This document shows, one piece after another, positions 18,666 to 29,062 of a stretch of DNA of 64,000 nucleotides. The DNA is from Burkholderia sp. Bp8963 (lineage in GTDB: Bacteria > Pseudomonadota > Gammaproteobacteria > Burkholderiales > Burkholderiaceae): assembly GCF_003854275.1 (NCBI RefSeq), contig NZ_QTQP01000024.1:56990-120989 (forward strand), in the 5' to 3' direction. Below the pieces are notes generated by a model. That model saw nothing but the letters and a program-made list of their open reading frames with translations, had not been told where the DNA came from and searched no databases. Both the position numbers and the translations under genes were made by a program. Within the stretch, counting starts at the first letter, position 1. Every line of letters begins with the position of its first letter.

Positions 18666-18750
18666 AAAAAGAGGGCCGCGGCGCGTCTTGGCACGAGCGC
18701 ATCCCGGCGAATTGCCCCGACCGGGGCGAACACAAAAGCAATAAATACTC

Positions 18751-19932
18751 ATGAAAATTCTGACCGTGTTTGGCACGCGGCCAGAGGCGATCAAGATGGC
18801 GCCACTGGTGCATGCGCTGAGGGGGAAGCCGGGTGTGGACTGTCGCGTATGCGTGACCGCTCAACACCGGCAAATGCTGGACCAAGTCCTTGAACTTTTT
18901 GAGATAAGGCCGGACTACGACCTGAATCTGATGAAGGCGGGGCAGACGCTGCAGTCGATCACGTGCGATATCGTGAACGAGATCACACCCGTTCTCGAAT
19001 CGTTTCGACCGGACTACATGCTCGTGCATGGCGATACGACCACGACGTTTGCCAGCGCGCTCGCCGCGTTCTACCTGAAGATCAAGGTCGGACACGTCGA
19101 AGCGGGGCTGCGTAGCGGCGACATGTATTCGCCGTGGCCGGAAGAGGGCAATCGCAAGCTGACGGGGCAACTCGCCGACATCCATTTCGCGCCGACCGTG
19201 GCGTCGCGGGAAAACCTCCTCGCGGAGCGCGTGCGCGACGAAGACATCATCGTGACGGGCAATACTGTCATCGACGCGCTACTGAGGGTGACCCGGCGCC
19301 TCGAGCGCGACGACGCGTTGCAGAGCCAGATGCGCAGCGCGTTTCCGGCACTGCGCGACGGGCGTCGCATGGTGCTCGTTACGGCTCACCGGCGCGAGAA
19401 CTTCGGCGACGGCATCCGGAACATCTGCCAGGCGATCCGCGAGCTCGCGGCACATTATCCGGACGTCGATTTCGTCTATCCGGTTCACCTGAATCCGCAG
19501 GTCAAGCTGCCGGCCGAAGAGATTCTCTCCGGCATTTCGAACGTTCACCTGCTGGATCCCCAGGACTATTTGCCGTTCGTCTATCTGATGTCGCGCTCCA
19601 CGCTGATTCTTACCGATTCGGGCGGGATCCAGGAGGAAGCGCCGTCGCTCGGCAAGCCCGTGCTTGTGATGCGTGACACGACGGAACGGCCCGAAGCAGT
19701 CGCCGCCGGCACGGTTCGTCTGGTCGGCTCCGACAGCAGTCGAATTGTCACGGCCTGTCGCGAATTGCTCGACGATCCGGTGCGCTACGAGGAAATGGCG
19801 CGCGCGCACAACCCGTATGGGGATGGGCTCGCGTGCAAGCGCATCGTCGATCAGCTCGCAGGCGGTGGTGACCGCAGCGACGTGCAGCTTACGGCCGTCG
19901 CCTCCGATACCACGCAGGCGTTCGCCGAGTAA
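18751..19932 (+). CDS. wecB: UDP-N-acetylglucosamine 2-epimerase (non-hydrolysing)
   Basis: The enzyme interconverts UDP-GlcNAc and UDP-ManNAc, supplying an acidic-sugar precursor with WecC. The 393-residue protein starts [20 protein letters not shown]. It has [31 protein letters not shown], the substrate and allosteric region [17 protein letters not shown], and the signature [29 protein letters not shown] short extra C-terminal tail of about 20 residues exceeds the usual length. It sits between two intergenic regions with stem-loops and precedes wecC. A non-capsule copy for another polymer may exist elsewhere. Confidence 0.95.
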   Translation: MKILTVFGTRPEAIKMAPLVHALRGKPGVDCRVCVTAQHRQMLDQVLELFEIRPDYDLNLMKAGQTLQSITCDIVNEITPVLESFRPDYMLVHGDTTTTFASALAAFYLKIKVGHVEAGLRSGDMYSPWPEEGNRKLTGQLADIHFAPTVASRENLLAERVRDEDIIVTGNTVIDALLRVTRRLERDDALQSQMRSAFPALRDGRRMVLVTAHRRENFGDGIRNICQAIRELAAHYPDVDFVYPVHLNPQVKLPAEEILSGISNVHLLDPQDYLPFVYLMSRSTLILTDSGGIQEEAPSLGKPVLVMRDTTERPEAVAAGTVRLVGSDSSRIVTACRELLDDPVRYEEMARAHNPYGDGLACKRIVDQLAGGGDRSDVQLTAVASDTTQAFAE

Positions 19933-19979
19933 TTCCGCGTTCGGAACAAGCGTACCGCTTGTCCGCAGACCCGACACAG

Positions 19980-20002
19980 GCGGCAAGTCGACGACTTGCC
20001 GC
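19980..20002. repeat. 11-bp near-perfect palindrome before wecC
   Basis: GCGGCAAGTCG and CGACTTGCCGC flank a single A, ending 27 bases before the wecC start. A second small stem, ACAAGCG / CGCTTGT, lies just upstream in the same gap. Neither has a T run. Confidence 0.65.
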
Positions 20003-20029
20003 GAGCCATCACATCATCAAGGACGTCCC

Positions 20030-21298
20030 GTGAAACATTCCATTCAGTCTATCTCCGTCATCGGGCTGGGTTACATCGGCTTGCCGACGGCAGCCGTTCT
20101 CGCGTCGCGCAAGATCAAGGTGATCGGTGTCGATATCGACCAGCATGCGGTCGACACGATCAACCGCGGCGACATTCACATCGTCGAGCCGGAACTCGAT
20201 ATCGTCGTCCATGCCGCCGTCAAGGAAGGGTGGCTGCGCGCAACGACGCGTCCGGAAGCCGCCGATGCTTTCATGATCGCCGTGCCGACCCCTTTCCACG
20301 GCAATTACGAACCCGATCTGTCGTACGTGAAGGCCGCGAGCGAATCGATCGCGCCGGTTCTGAAGAAAGGCGACGTCGTGATTCTCGAATCGACGTCGCC
20401 GGTCGGCACGACCGAACAAATGGTCGAATGGCTGGCGAACGCGCGTCCGGACCTCACGTTCCCGAGCAAGGACCGGGACGAATGCGACGTGTGGGTTGCC
20501 TACTGCCCGGAGCGGGTACTGCCTGGCCAGGTCATCCGGGAGCTGATCGAGAACGATCGAGTGATCGGCGGCGTCAACCATGCGTCAGCCCTGCGTGCAC
20601 AAGAGGTCTACCGTACGTTCGTCGAGGGGCAACTGCTGGTCACCGATGCTCGTACCGCCGAGATGTCGAAGCTCACGGAAAATGCGTTCCGAGACGTCAA
20701 CATTGCGTTTGCGAATGAGCTCTCGCTGATCTGCGACAAGCTCGGCATCAATGTCTGGGAACTGATCGGCATCGCGAATCACCATCCGCGGGTCAACATC
20801 CTGCAACCCGGCCCGGGCGTCGGCGGACACTGCATCGCGGTCGATCCGTGGTTCATCGTCAACAAGACGCCGGAGCAGGCGCGGCTGATCCGACAAGCGC
20901 GTGAAGTGAACGATTCGAAACCGCATTGGGTGATCAACAAGGTTCGCGCGCAGATCGAGTCGCTCTGCGAGGCCGGCAAGACGCCGTCGGACATCCGCAT
21001 CGCGTGCCTCGGGCTCGCATTCAAGCCCAATATCGACGATCTGCGCGAAAGCCCGTCGCTCGACATTGCACACAAGCTCGCCGCGGCCTATCCGGGGCAG
21101 GTCATGGCCGTCGAACCCCACATCGAAGCGATTCCGAACGAGCTGGGCGCGTTCGGCGCGCAGTTGACGGAGCGGGATGACGCAGTGAAGCAGGCGGACG
21201 TGCTCGTCATGCTCGTGGACCATGCGCACTTCAAGGAAATCAAGCCCGAGCTGCGTGCGGACCAGCGGCTCGTCGATGCAAAGGGTATTTGGGCCTGA
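20030..21298 (+). CDS. wecC: UDP-N-acetyl-D-mannosamine dehydrogenase
   Basis: This NAD-dependent enzyme oxidises UDP-ManNAc twice to UDP-ManNAcA, giving the capsule an acidic residue. The 422-residue protein has the Rossmann motif VIGLGYIGLPTAAVLA near residue 10, ESTSPVGTTEQMVEWL, and KLTENAFRDVNIAFANEL. The catalytic cysteine is C268 in GPGVGGHCIAVDPWF, and C-terminal LGLAFKPNIDDLRESPSLDIA completes the family signature. GTG at 20030, 6 bases after AAGGA, is chosen; the longer open frame upstream overlaps wecB and has no homology. The length matches WecC closely. Confidence 0.94.
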   Translation: MKHSIQSISVIGLGYIGLPTAAVLASRKIKVIGVDIDQHAVDTINRGDIHIVEPELDIVVHAAVKEGWLRATTRPEAADAFMIAVPTPFHGNYEPDLSYVKAASESIAPVLKKGDVVILESTSPVGTTEQMVEWLANARPDLTFPSKDRDECDVWVAYCPERVLPGQVIRELIENDRVIGGVNHASALRAQEVYRTFVEGQLLVTDARTAEMSKLTENAFRDVNIAFANELSLICDKLGINVWELIGIANHHPRVNILQPGPGVGGHCIAVDPWFIVNKTPEQARLIRQAREVNDSKPHWVINKVRAQIESLCEAGKTPSDIRIACLGLAFKPNIDDLRESPSLDIAHKLAAAYPGQVMAVEPHIEAIPNELGAFGAQLTERDDAVKQADVLVMLVDHAHFKEIKPELRADQRLVDAKGIWA

Positions 21299-21309
21299 GA
21301 GGGCTTCAG

Positions 21310-21338
21310 CGCCCGTCGGCCGAGCCGGCGGACGGGCG
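21310..21338. repeat. Stem-loop after wecC
   Basis: CGCCCGTC (21310–21317) pairs with GACGGGCG (21331–21338), with a nested GCCG/CGGC. No T run follows, so it is more likely an intra-operon RNA structure than a terminator. Confidence 0.65.
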
Positions 21339-21370
21339 AATTCGAACGATAACGAGGCAAGGAAGTCGGT

Positions 21371-24300
21371 ATGAGCGTGAAGGTCGAATCGGACGACAGC
21401 TACTGTGATCTGCATGTCGGAAGCACGTATTACAAAATACTGCTTCCTCACGCGACGACCGACTATATCCAGGGCAGGATCAACAGCGAGGGCCGACCCT
21501 ACGAACACGTGATGCTCGAGGACATGGCTTCGCGAGTGCAGCGCGGGCAACTGATTCTCGATGTCGGCGCGAATATCGGCAACCACGCGCTGTACATGGC
21601 CATGGTGTCCGGCAGCGAGGTCATCGCATTCGAACCGAATGCGGAGCTCTGCGACGCGCTGCGCCGAAGCATCGACGAGAACGGGGCCGGCGAGCGCATG
21701 ACCGTACGGCAATGTGCGGTCGGTGCGGTGAACGGGAAAGGCCGGTTCGCCGAAATTCACGTCGACAATCTGGGCGCGCAGTCCGTGAAAGTAGGAGAGG
21801 GTGATATCGATGTCATCACCCTCGACTCGCTTGCGTTCGATGCGCCTGTCAAGCTGGTCAAGATCGACGTCGAGGGAATGGAGCTGGACGTGCTGCGTGG
21901 CGCGTCGAACCTCCTGGAAAAGGACCGTCCGCTGATCTACGTCGAGTGTCTCGACGAAGGTCAGTTCTTTGCCGTCTCCGACCATCTCGCAGCGCTCGGC
22001 TACGGGTATTGGGAAACCTTCAACGCGACGCCGACGCATCTGTTCGTTCCGAACGAACATGCGACGCCCGAGCAGTTTCATTCCCGCTTGAGTCATGCAG
22101 TTGCGCAAGGTATTTACCACACGGGGTTTCAATTGCACGAGGCGCAGCAGAGGCTTGGCGACGCCAACCACAAGTACCGCTCGGCGACCGAGCTGGTCGC
22201 GCTGTACAAGTCGCAGGTCACCGATCTGGCCGCCGACAAGCTCGCGCTCGAAACGGATCTGGCGGCGATCAAGCAGCGTTTCGACGCGACGAGCGCCGAT
22301 CACCGTAGTGCGGCGGACCGCGTTGCCGCGCTCAGGGCGCAGATGGAGAAGAATCTGGCCGCACTGGACGCCGCGCGCCACGAGCTGAACGAAGCGCGGG
22401 ACGCAGCGTCGGAATATGGACGGCGCCTGGCAGAGAGCGAACATGAATTGACGGTTCGGCAAGCGTTGTCCGAGCAGGCCGATGCGACCAACAAGGAGCG
22501 TCTCGACGACTGGCAACGGTGGGCAGCCGAACTGGAATCGCGCACTTCGGCGGAGCTGGCAAGAGTGCATGAAGAAACCGCGTCAGTTCGGCATCAACTG
22601 GAAGAGGCGCAGGCGAAATTCCAGCGCGCGGTCGGCGACAACCGCCTCCTCGAATTGCGTGCATCGACGCTCGACGCGGATCTGGGGCGTGTCCAGGCCG
22701 AGCGGGAACGTGTACAGAAACAACTGACATCACTGAACGCGAAGCAGGCCAATCTCGTGTCGCGTGCCGAGAAGCTGTCAGCCGATCTGAACAAACAGCG
22801 GGTCGCGCAGCTTGCTGCCGAAGCGGAGGCCGGGCGCGAGCGCGCGCATCTGACGGCAGAGATCGAGACGCTGCGGAATCTGAGCGGAAATCAGTCGAAC
22901 GACATCATTCGGCTCAACGCGGAAATCGACGCGCTGAAAACGTCCCTGGCGGATCTCGAGGACCGGCGAATCCGGGAGTCGGCCGCATTGAGACAGGAAT
23001 GCGACCAGTTTGCGGAGCAATGTGCGGCCTTGCGAGCGGAGCGCTCGAACCAGGACGAGACGATCGCGCAATTGGACGCGGAGATTCAAAGGCTGCGCGA
23101 CGTCGAAGAGGCTGCACGCCGCAACACTGCAGAACTCGAACAGCAGCTCGCGCGCCGGTTGGAGGACGACGTCCGGCAGAACCACAAGATTGCCGAGCTT
23201 GCTTCGACATACGACGCATTGAATGCGTTGCACGAGCGCGAAATCACGGATTTCGAGCAATATCGCGCCGACACCGAAATCACGATCGACGCGCTCGAAT
23301 CGACGGCGCGCGAGCACACGGAGCGGATCGGCCGTCTGACTGGCGAGCTCGACGCGCTCGAGAGCGAACTCGTCCGGCGCAGCGAGACGATCGGGCAGTT
23401 GACCGCAGACATCGACGCGGCAAGCGAGCTGTCGAAGAAGCAAGAACAACTGCACGCCGACGGACTTGCGTCGCTTCAGGAAAAAATCGACGCGCTGCAA
23501 GCAGAGCGCGGCAGCCGCGAGGCGGAGCGGCAAGAGCTCAGGTCGACGCTCTCGGTCCTGCGGTCGGAAAGCAAGGCCGGCGTCTCCAATCTCGAGCGCA
23601 TCAAGCTGGACGCCGTCCGTCACAAGGTTGCGTTGACGGAAGCGAACGCGCATGTCGAGCGCCTGCGCCAGCAGGTGATCGCCGCAAATCAGCAGGTGTT
23701 GCGCACCAAGAACACGCTGTCGTTCCAGCTGGGACACGCGCTGATATTCGGCACCAAGTCATGGGGCGGCTTTTTCGCGCTGCCGGGCAAGCTGTTGGCG
23801 ATTCACAAATTGTCCAGGCAGCGTCGCCACGAGAAAAGCCTGAAGGGACAAAAGACGGTGCATGCGAAGCCCGCCGTGCCCGGCGTTTCCGGCCCGCGGC
23901 GAAGCGAAATCGTCGAGCATGTTGCCGATGCTGCACGCGCACGATTGCAGGGGCTGCATGACGACAACGGGCAGCAGCTTGCGCATCGGATGAAGCAGCT
24001 CAAGGTGGCGGCGATCATGGACGAGTTTACGTTCGGTTCGTACGATCCCGAATGCAATTTGCTGCAACTGACGCCGACGCATTGGCAGACCGAACTGAGC
24101 GCGTTCAACCCGGACATGCTGTTCATCGAATCGGCATGGCGGGGCAAGGACGACCTGTGGGGCAGCAAGGTTGGCCACATGAGCCAGGAGGTCGTGGGTA
24201 TCGTCCAGTGGTGCCGCGATCACAAGATCCCGACGATCTTCTGGAACAAGGAAGATCCCGTCCACTTCGAGACGTTCCTCTCGACTGCGAAGCTGTTCGA

Positions 24301-27178
24301 TTTTGTCTTCACGACGGATATCGACTGCATTCATCGATACAAGTCCGCGCTTGGACACGAGCGTGTCTATCTGCTGCCGTTCGCCGCGCAGCCTTTCGTC
24401 AACAACCCGATCGAGAAGTACGAGCGGAAAGACGCGTTCTGCTTTGCAGGCGCCTATTACGTCCGGTACCCGGAGCGGACGCGCGATCTCGGCAATTTCA
24501 TCGTGAATCTGCCCGAGTATCGACCGCTCGAGATCTACGACAGAAACTACGGAAAGAACGATTCGAGTTACCAGTTCCCGGAAGAGTATCAGCCGTTCAT
24601 CGTCGGCAATCTTCCGTATTCGGAAATCGACAAGGCGTACAAGGGCTACAAATACGCGATCAATCTGAACTCGATCAAGCAGTCGCAATCGATGTTTGCG
24701 CGCCGCGTGTTCGAGTTGCTGGCATCGAACACGATCACGGTCAGCAATTTCTCGCGGGGTGTACGCCTGATGTTCGGCGACCTGGTCGTAACGAGCGATA
24801 GTGGATCGGAAATCCGGCGGCGTCTCGACGCACTTGGCGGAGACGAAGCCGGCACGCGGAAGCTTCGCCTCGCCGCGTTGCGCAAGGTGATGCGCGAGCA
24901 TACCTATCAGGATCGGCTCGCTTACGTGATCTCGAAGGTCAGCGAGGAGAACTTGCCGTCGTTGCTGCCGCAGATCGTCGTGATCGGTTATGCAAAGGAT
25001 CAGGTACAGACGGATCGCATCCTGCAGTCGTTCGCGCGACAGCGATACGAATCGAAGACGCTGGTGCTCATCGTGCCCGAGCAGTTCAGCCCGACGGGGA
25101 TCCCGAACGGGGACACGGTGCGCGTACTGTCTGCGCTCGAATCGGACACCGTGACGCTGCCGACGCTCGCGTCGCCGGCCGCGTGGCTGTCGGTCATGGT
25201 CGCGGACGATCATTACGGTGAGCACTACCTGACCGACCTCGCACTGGCCACGCGTTACTCGAATGCACTTGCGATCGGCAAGGTCGCGCAGTATGTGTGG
25301 TCGGGCAGCAAGGGCATGTCGCTGATCCGCAGCGAAGCGGCGTACACGCACGTTCAGAGCGTGCCGGCACGAGCCGGTATCGCGCGCCTCGATACGTTGC
25401 CGAGCGTCACGCTGCGCGAATGGATGAGGGAACCGTACACCGCGCAGTTCGAGAGCGATGCAGGCTTCGCCGTCGACGAATTCAACTACTGCCGCAGCGG
25501 TGTCGCACTCGATGACGCCGGTCGTGCAGCCGTCGACGATGCGGTCATGGCCGACCAGGGTTTGACGCTGGCCGAAATCCAGAAGCGGGCGGAAGCGATC
25601 GAGCCGGAGAAGGTCGACAGCGCCGCGCTTCCGCAACTGCGTGGAGGCGACCTCGCATCAATGCTGACGAAGGCGCCCGCCAACAGCCGTGTGTCGATGG
25701 TCGAGCGCGGTGGATGCCTGCAGGTCGATTCAGCACTGCCGGACGGCACGCATGAATACTGGTATGCAGACCGGGATTTCGAGCCGTCGGCGCTTTCGGT
25801 CGACAATGGTCACTTGCGGTTCCATCTGGAAACCACGCCCGGCCTGAATCTTCAGATCGCCGTGCTGTTTCTCGATGGCGCGAAGGCGCGAATCGGCCAC
25901 GTCGTCAAAGCTGCCAACCGCAACCACGATGTCGAACTGCCCGCGAACACCGCGTACCTGCGGCTTGGTCTGCGCGTATATGCGGGCGGCTCCGCGCGCG
26001 TTCAATCGTTGCTGCTCGGCCACCGGTCGCTTCTGCCGGCTGACGTGTTCGCGCAAGGGCAGCACCTCGTGCTGACGAATCACTACCCGTCGTATGACGA
26101 TCTCTATCGCAACGGATTCGTGCACAGCCGGGTGCGCGGCTATCGGGACCGCGGCGTGCGTAGCGACGTGTTCCGTTTCCGCGCCGAACAGATGGCGGAG
26201 TACCAGGAGTTCGAGAACATCGACGTCATGACGGGCGGCGCCGATGTCCTGAACCGATTGCTGGAGACGGGTCGATACCGTTCCGTGCTCGTCCATTTCC
26301 TCGACGAGGCAATGTGGGAGGTGCTGAAGCAGTACGCGGACCGCATGAAGATCGTCGTGTGGGCTCATGGTGCCGATATTCAAAGCTTCGAGCGACGGGC
26401 GTTCCTCTATGACGATGCCGAGCAGCGCACGGCGGCAGCGGCAAAGAGCGAAAAGCGTCTCGCATTCTGGCGAGACGTGTTGAATGAACGGCCGGCGTCG
26501 CTGCATCTCGTCTTCGTTTCGCAATATCTTGCGACGACGGCGATGGAGGATCTCGGGGTCGTGCTGCCGAACGACGCGTACAGCGTCATCCACAATCCGA
26601 TCGACACCAGACGGTTCAACTACGTCGAGAAGGATGTCGAACTGAGAAAGAAGGTGCTTTCGATCCGGCCGTATGCGTCGAAGGTGTATGGCAACGATCT
26701 GAGCGTGCGGGCGATTCTCGCGCTCTCGGGCAAACCGGGCTTCGACGGGATGCAGTTCCATCTGGTCGGCGATGGCGTCCTGTTCGACGAGACGGTCGAG
26801 CCGCTTCGTGCATTCCCGAACGTCAGGATCGAGCGACGCTTCCTGACGCAAGGCGAGATTGCCGACCTGCATAAGGAATACGGAATTTTCCTGTGTCCGT
26901 CGCGAATGGACACGCAAGGCGTTTCGCGCGACGAGGCGATGGCGTCGGGCCTCGTGCCGGTCACGAACAGCGTTGCGGCGATTCCGGAGTTCGTTGACGA
27001 ATCCTGCGGCGTGCTCGCGCCGGAGGAGGATGCGGATGCGATTGCCGACGGCATGCTGGCCCTGGCCGAAAACCCGCACAGGTTTGCGGCGATGAGCGTC
27101 GAAGCGGCGCGCCGCGTACGGCGGCAAAGCGGTCACGAGCTGGTGATCGAGCGCGAGATCGCCTGCTTTCGGGATTGA
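21371..27178 (+). CDS. Giant FkbM methyltransferase / coiled-coil / multi-glycosyltransferase fusion
   Basis: A 1,935-residue capsule-assembly protein. Residues 1–230 form an FkbM methyltransferase domain: ILDVGANIGNHALYMAMVSG near 60 is the SAM loop and LVKIDVEGMELDVLRGA near 162 is the family motif. Residues about 255–790 are long Ala/Glu/Arg-rich coiled coil. Residues about 878–1180 resemble CgeB-type glycosyltransferases (IPTIFWNKEDPVHFE near 957). A further nucleotide-sugar-transferase-like stretch starts near 1199, a beta-rich segment lies near 1440–1550, and residues about 1556–1935 are a GT4 glycosyltransferase with SRMDTQGVSRDEAMASGLVP. AAGGAAG precedes the ATG. The coiled coil may act as a spacer or scaffold; the sugars and methyl target are unknown. 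Confidence 0.85.
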   Translation: MSVKVESDDSYCDLHVGSTYYKILLPHATTDYIQGRINSEGRPYEHVMLEDMASRVQRGQLILDVGANIGNHALYMAMVSGSEVIAFEPNAELCDALRRSIDENGAGERMTVRQCAVGAVNGKGRFAEIHVDNLGAQSVKVGEGDIDVITLDSLAFDAPVKLVKIDVEGMELDVLRGASNLLEKDRPLIYVECLDEGQFFAVSDHLAALGYGYWETFNATPTHLFVPNEHATPEQFHSRLSHAVAQGIYHTGFQLHEAQQRLGDANHKYRSATELVALYKSQVTDLAADKLALETDLAAIKQRFDATSADHRSAADRVAALRAQMEKNLAALDAARHELNEARDAASEYGRRLAESEHELTVRQALSEQADATNKERLDDWQRWAAELESRTSAELARVHEETASVRHQLEEAQAKFQRAVGDNRLLELRASTLDADLGRVQAERERVQKQLTSLNAKQANLVSRAEKLSADLNKQRVAQLAAEAEAGRERAHLTAEIETLRNLSGNQSNDIIRLNAEIDALKTSLADLEDRRIRESAALRQECDQFAEQCAALRAERSNQDETIAQLDAEIQRLRDVEEAARRNTAELEQQLARRLEDDVRQNHKIAELASTYDALNALHEREITDFEQYRADTEITIDALESTAREHTERIGRLTGELDALESELVRRSETIGQLTADIDAASELSKKQEQLHADGLASLQEKIDALQAERGSREAERQELRSTLSVLRSESKAGVSNLERIKLDAVRHKVALTEANAHVERLRQQVIAANQQVLRTKNTLSFQLGHALIFGTKSWGGFFALPGKLLAIHKLSRQRRHEKSLKGQKTVHAKPAVPGVSGPRRSEIVEHVADAARARLQGLHDDNGQQLAHRMKQLKVAAIMDEFTFGSYDPECNLLQLTPTHWQTELSAFNPDMLFIESAWRGKDDLWGSKVGHMSQEVVGIVQWCRDHKIPTIFWNKEDPVHFETFLSTAKLFDFVFTTDIDCIHRYKSALGHERVYLLPFAAQPFVNNPIEKYERKDAFCFAGAYYVRYPERTRDLGNFIVNLPEYRPLEIYDRNYGKNDSSYQFPEEYQPFIVGNLPYSEIDKAYKGYKYAINLNSIKQSQSMFARRVFELLASNTITVSNFSRGVRLMFGDLVVTSDSGSEIRRRLDALGGDEAGTRKLRLAALRKVMREHTYQDRLAYVISKVSEENLPSLLPQIVVIGYAKDQVQTDRILQSFARQRYESKTLVLIVPEQFSPTGIPNGDTVRVLSALESDTVTLPTLASPAAWLSVMVADDHYGEHYLTDLALATRYSNALAIGKVAQYVWSGSKGMSLIRSEAAYTHVQSVPARAGIARLDTLPSVTLREWMREPYTAQFESDAGFAVDEFNYCRSGVALDDAGRAAVDDAVMADQGLTLAEIQKRAEAIEPEKVDSAALPQLRGGDLASMLTKAPANSRVSMVERGGCLQVDSALPDGTHEYWYADRDFEPSALSVDNGHLRFHLETTPGLNLQIAVLFLDGAKARIGHVVKAANRNHDVELPANTAYLRLGLRVYAGGSARVQSLLLGHRSLLPADVFAQGQHLVLTNHYPSYDDLYRNGFVHSRVRGYRDRGVRSDVFRFRAEQMAEYQEFENIDVMTGGADVLNRLLETGRYRSVLVHFLDEAMWEVLKQYADRMKIVVWAHGADIQSFERRAFLYDDAEQRTAAAAKSEKRLAFWRDVLNERPASLHLVFVSQYLATTAMEDLGVVLPNDAYSVIHNPIDTRRFNYVEKDVELRKKVLSIRPYASKVYGNDLSVRAILALSGKPGFDGMQFHLVGDGVLFDETVEPLRAFPNVRIERRFLTQGEIADLHKEYGIFLCPSRMDTQGVSRDEAMASGLVPVTNSVAAIPEFVDESCGVLAPEEDADAIADGMLALAENPHRFAAMSVEAARRVRRQSGHELVIEREIACFRD

Positions 27179-27673
27179 TCGGGGCGCCGTGTCCGACGAG
27201 TCGTGCGGCCATGCTCGACGGTAAGTGTGGCACGCGCATTCGGGCCGGTCGCGAAACTGTCTTCACGACCGGTTTTCTGCTGACTGTGGCGCTTGGATGC
27301 ACATGACGTGGCCTGTGCTGGTGATCGTGTAGGTGGTAGCAAGACCTTGAAAACCAGCGGCGCGCAGCTCGAGCAACATACCGAGCTGCGCTGTCGATCG
27401 TGATCGTGGCAGGGGAAAGATGGACCAACAATACTTGGATCGTGTCGTGTCCGGCAAGCGCCAGCCGACGGTATGCTGCGTCGCGCGCTTGAACGGGAGA
27501 GCGACGGTCGAACAGCGCGCGACAATCGCGCGATTCGAACCCCGGATCGGATGCGCGAGGGGCGTCTGGTCCCGGATTTACGACGCTCCAGGGAAACTCG
27601 GGATCGCTGCCGGGATCGAGCTCATCGCTCGCCGTTTTCGGATCGTCTGTGGACGTATCTGCTGCCCTGAACA
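27179..27673. other. 495-base intergenic stretch without a clear gene
   Basis: No homology-bearing frame is visible. The base composition is more AT-rich than in the housekeeping regions. One small frame, 27420–27677 (85 residues), begins after AGGGGAAAG and its stop overlaps the next start region by 4 bases, but its residues look random and match nothing I recognise. I see no tRNA, insertion-sequence end or T-tailed terminator. It may carry an internal promoter for the following genes. Confidence 0.5.
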
Positions 27674-28972
27674 ATGACAATGATGCAACATAGCCCGAAT
27701 TGCCATCACTCCTTGGATGGCATTCTGCTCTCCGACACGGGAGTGCAATTTTCGCTCGATATCACGGGGGCGAATCGATTCACCCTCTGCTTCGACCTGC
27801 ATTGCGGACCGCTAACAGGACTCAATCAGGCGCTGGTCCGGGTGGAGTTCGAGGAGCCGCCCGAGGACCTCAAGCAAATGGGATTCGTGCATTCGCATCA
27901 CGGATGGTGGTATAGGTACATCCCCACGACGGCGGGAACCGTTTCGATCGATTGGGAGTTCTCGCAGGCCGAAGCGTTTGCAGGTGTCGTGCACTTCAAT
28001 GTGCAGACCTGGGGGGCGAGCGATCTCGTGAGACTCAAATCCTTTGTTGCGCTTACTAGCCCGTCAGTGGCGGGCCTGTCGGAACGTTACGCGGATTCGC
28101 GTGACGCCGGCCGGTATCCGCCAAAGATCTGGCCGAGCATTAGCGAGTTCCTGGCTGCACCGATGCTTGAAAGCTCTGCCCATATCGTCCCGGTCAATGA
28201 TCTGCTGCTGGAGTTTTTGGTCGTCGACCGCGGCAGCCCCGCGCTCTTTTGCTTTCTGCACGGCAACGCTCCGCGTTCCGAAGTATTCAAGTTGCCGGTG
28301 TTCAGCGGCGTATCGATGATGAGCAACGTAAACAGCTCGATCCTCATATTCTCCGATCCGGCGCTGCTGCTGGACCCGAGCCTGACGATCGCATGGCACG
28401 TCGGTACGTCGACAACGCCGCTGCAGTACGTGTACGAGCTGATTACGAGAAAGGTCCGTTCGGTTCTCGCTCCGGAGCGGCTCGTGTTCTGGGGCGGATC
28501 GGGGGGAGGCTTCGCTTCGCTTTATCTGTCGACGAAGTTTGCGGACTCGACGGCCTTCGTATGGAATCCGCAGACGTCGATTCTGGCATTCGAGGAAATG
28601 GCCGTACGGAACTTCGGGCGCGTTTGTTTTGGCACCGACGATCTCGCGGAGCTTCAGAAGAGACTCGATGGCGTCGCCGTGGCCGATCTGGGGGACGCGT
28701 ACAAAGGCATCGGAAATCGGGTGATTTATCTTCAGAATTTCACGGATTGGCACACCGACCATCATCTGAAACCGTTTCTGGAGAAAGCCAGCCTTCCGTC
28801 ATTCACGGGAAGTGAATACTGGGGCTGGCTGGAGGACAGGTTCTTTCTGCATCTCGGCAGTCTTGCACAAGGCCACGAGCCGCCCCCAAAGGAGGCGATC
28901 AATGCGTTTCTGGTCAAGTTGGCGCAGTCTGGGCCGGACGAAATCGAAACGGTAAAGGTGTCCGGGCATTGA
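27674..28972 (+). CDS. Capsule-cluster alpha/beta-hydrolase-like protein with N-terminal beta-sandwich
   Basis: A 432-residue protein of uncertain function. Residues 1–135 resemble the beta-rich module also found in the next two proteins: LKQMGFVHSHHGWWYRYIP, then VSIDWEF and a Trp near QTW. Residues about 165–430 look like an alpha/beta-hydrolase fold. FWGGSGGGFASLYLSTKFA carries a G-x-S-x-G-G nucleophile elbow with Ser near residue 276, and a late TDWHTDHHLKPFLE could supply the catalytic His. There is no signal peptide, so it is probably cytoplasmic. It could deacylate or transfer an acyl group on the capsule; this is inference. Confidence 0.6.
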   Translation: MTMMQHSPNCHHSLDGILLSDTGVQFSLDITGANRFTLCFDLHCGPLTGLNQALVRVEFEEPPEDLKQMGFVHSHHGWWYRYIPTTAGTVSIDWEFSQAEAFAGVVHFNVQTWGASDLVRLKSFVALTSPSVAGLSERYADSRDAGRYPPKIWPSISEFLAAPMLESSAHIVPVNDLLLEFLVVDRGSPALFCFLHGNAPRSEVFKLPVFSGVSMMSNVNSSILIFSDPALLLDPSLTIAWHVGTSTTPLQYVYELITRKVRSVLAPERLVFWGGSGGGFASLYLSTKFADSTAFVWNPQTSILAFEEMAVRNFGRVCFGTDDLAELQKRLDGVAVADLGDAYKGIGNRVIYLQNFTDWHTDHHLKPFLEKASLPSFTGSEYWGWLEDRFFLHLGSLAQGHEPPPKEAINAFLVKLAQSGPDEIETVKVSGH

Positions 28973-29062
28973 TCGGTATCCGAGTGCAATGACCAATGGA
29001 AATCTCATGGATACGAAGCAGGCGTGCGAGCCTGCGATCGACAAATACGGCGTGGTTTCGCT

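Noticed and set aside
20585..22570. 661-residue antisense frame over wecC and the giant fusion
   Set aside because: Low-complexity composition and no motifs; the plus-strand genes are well supported.
27420..27677. Possible 85-residue gene before the hydrolase-like gene
   Set aside because: It has a fair ribosome site and a 4-base overlap, but no recognisable sequence features and mixed codon use. Kept only as a note.
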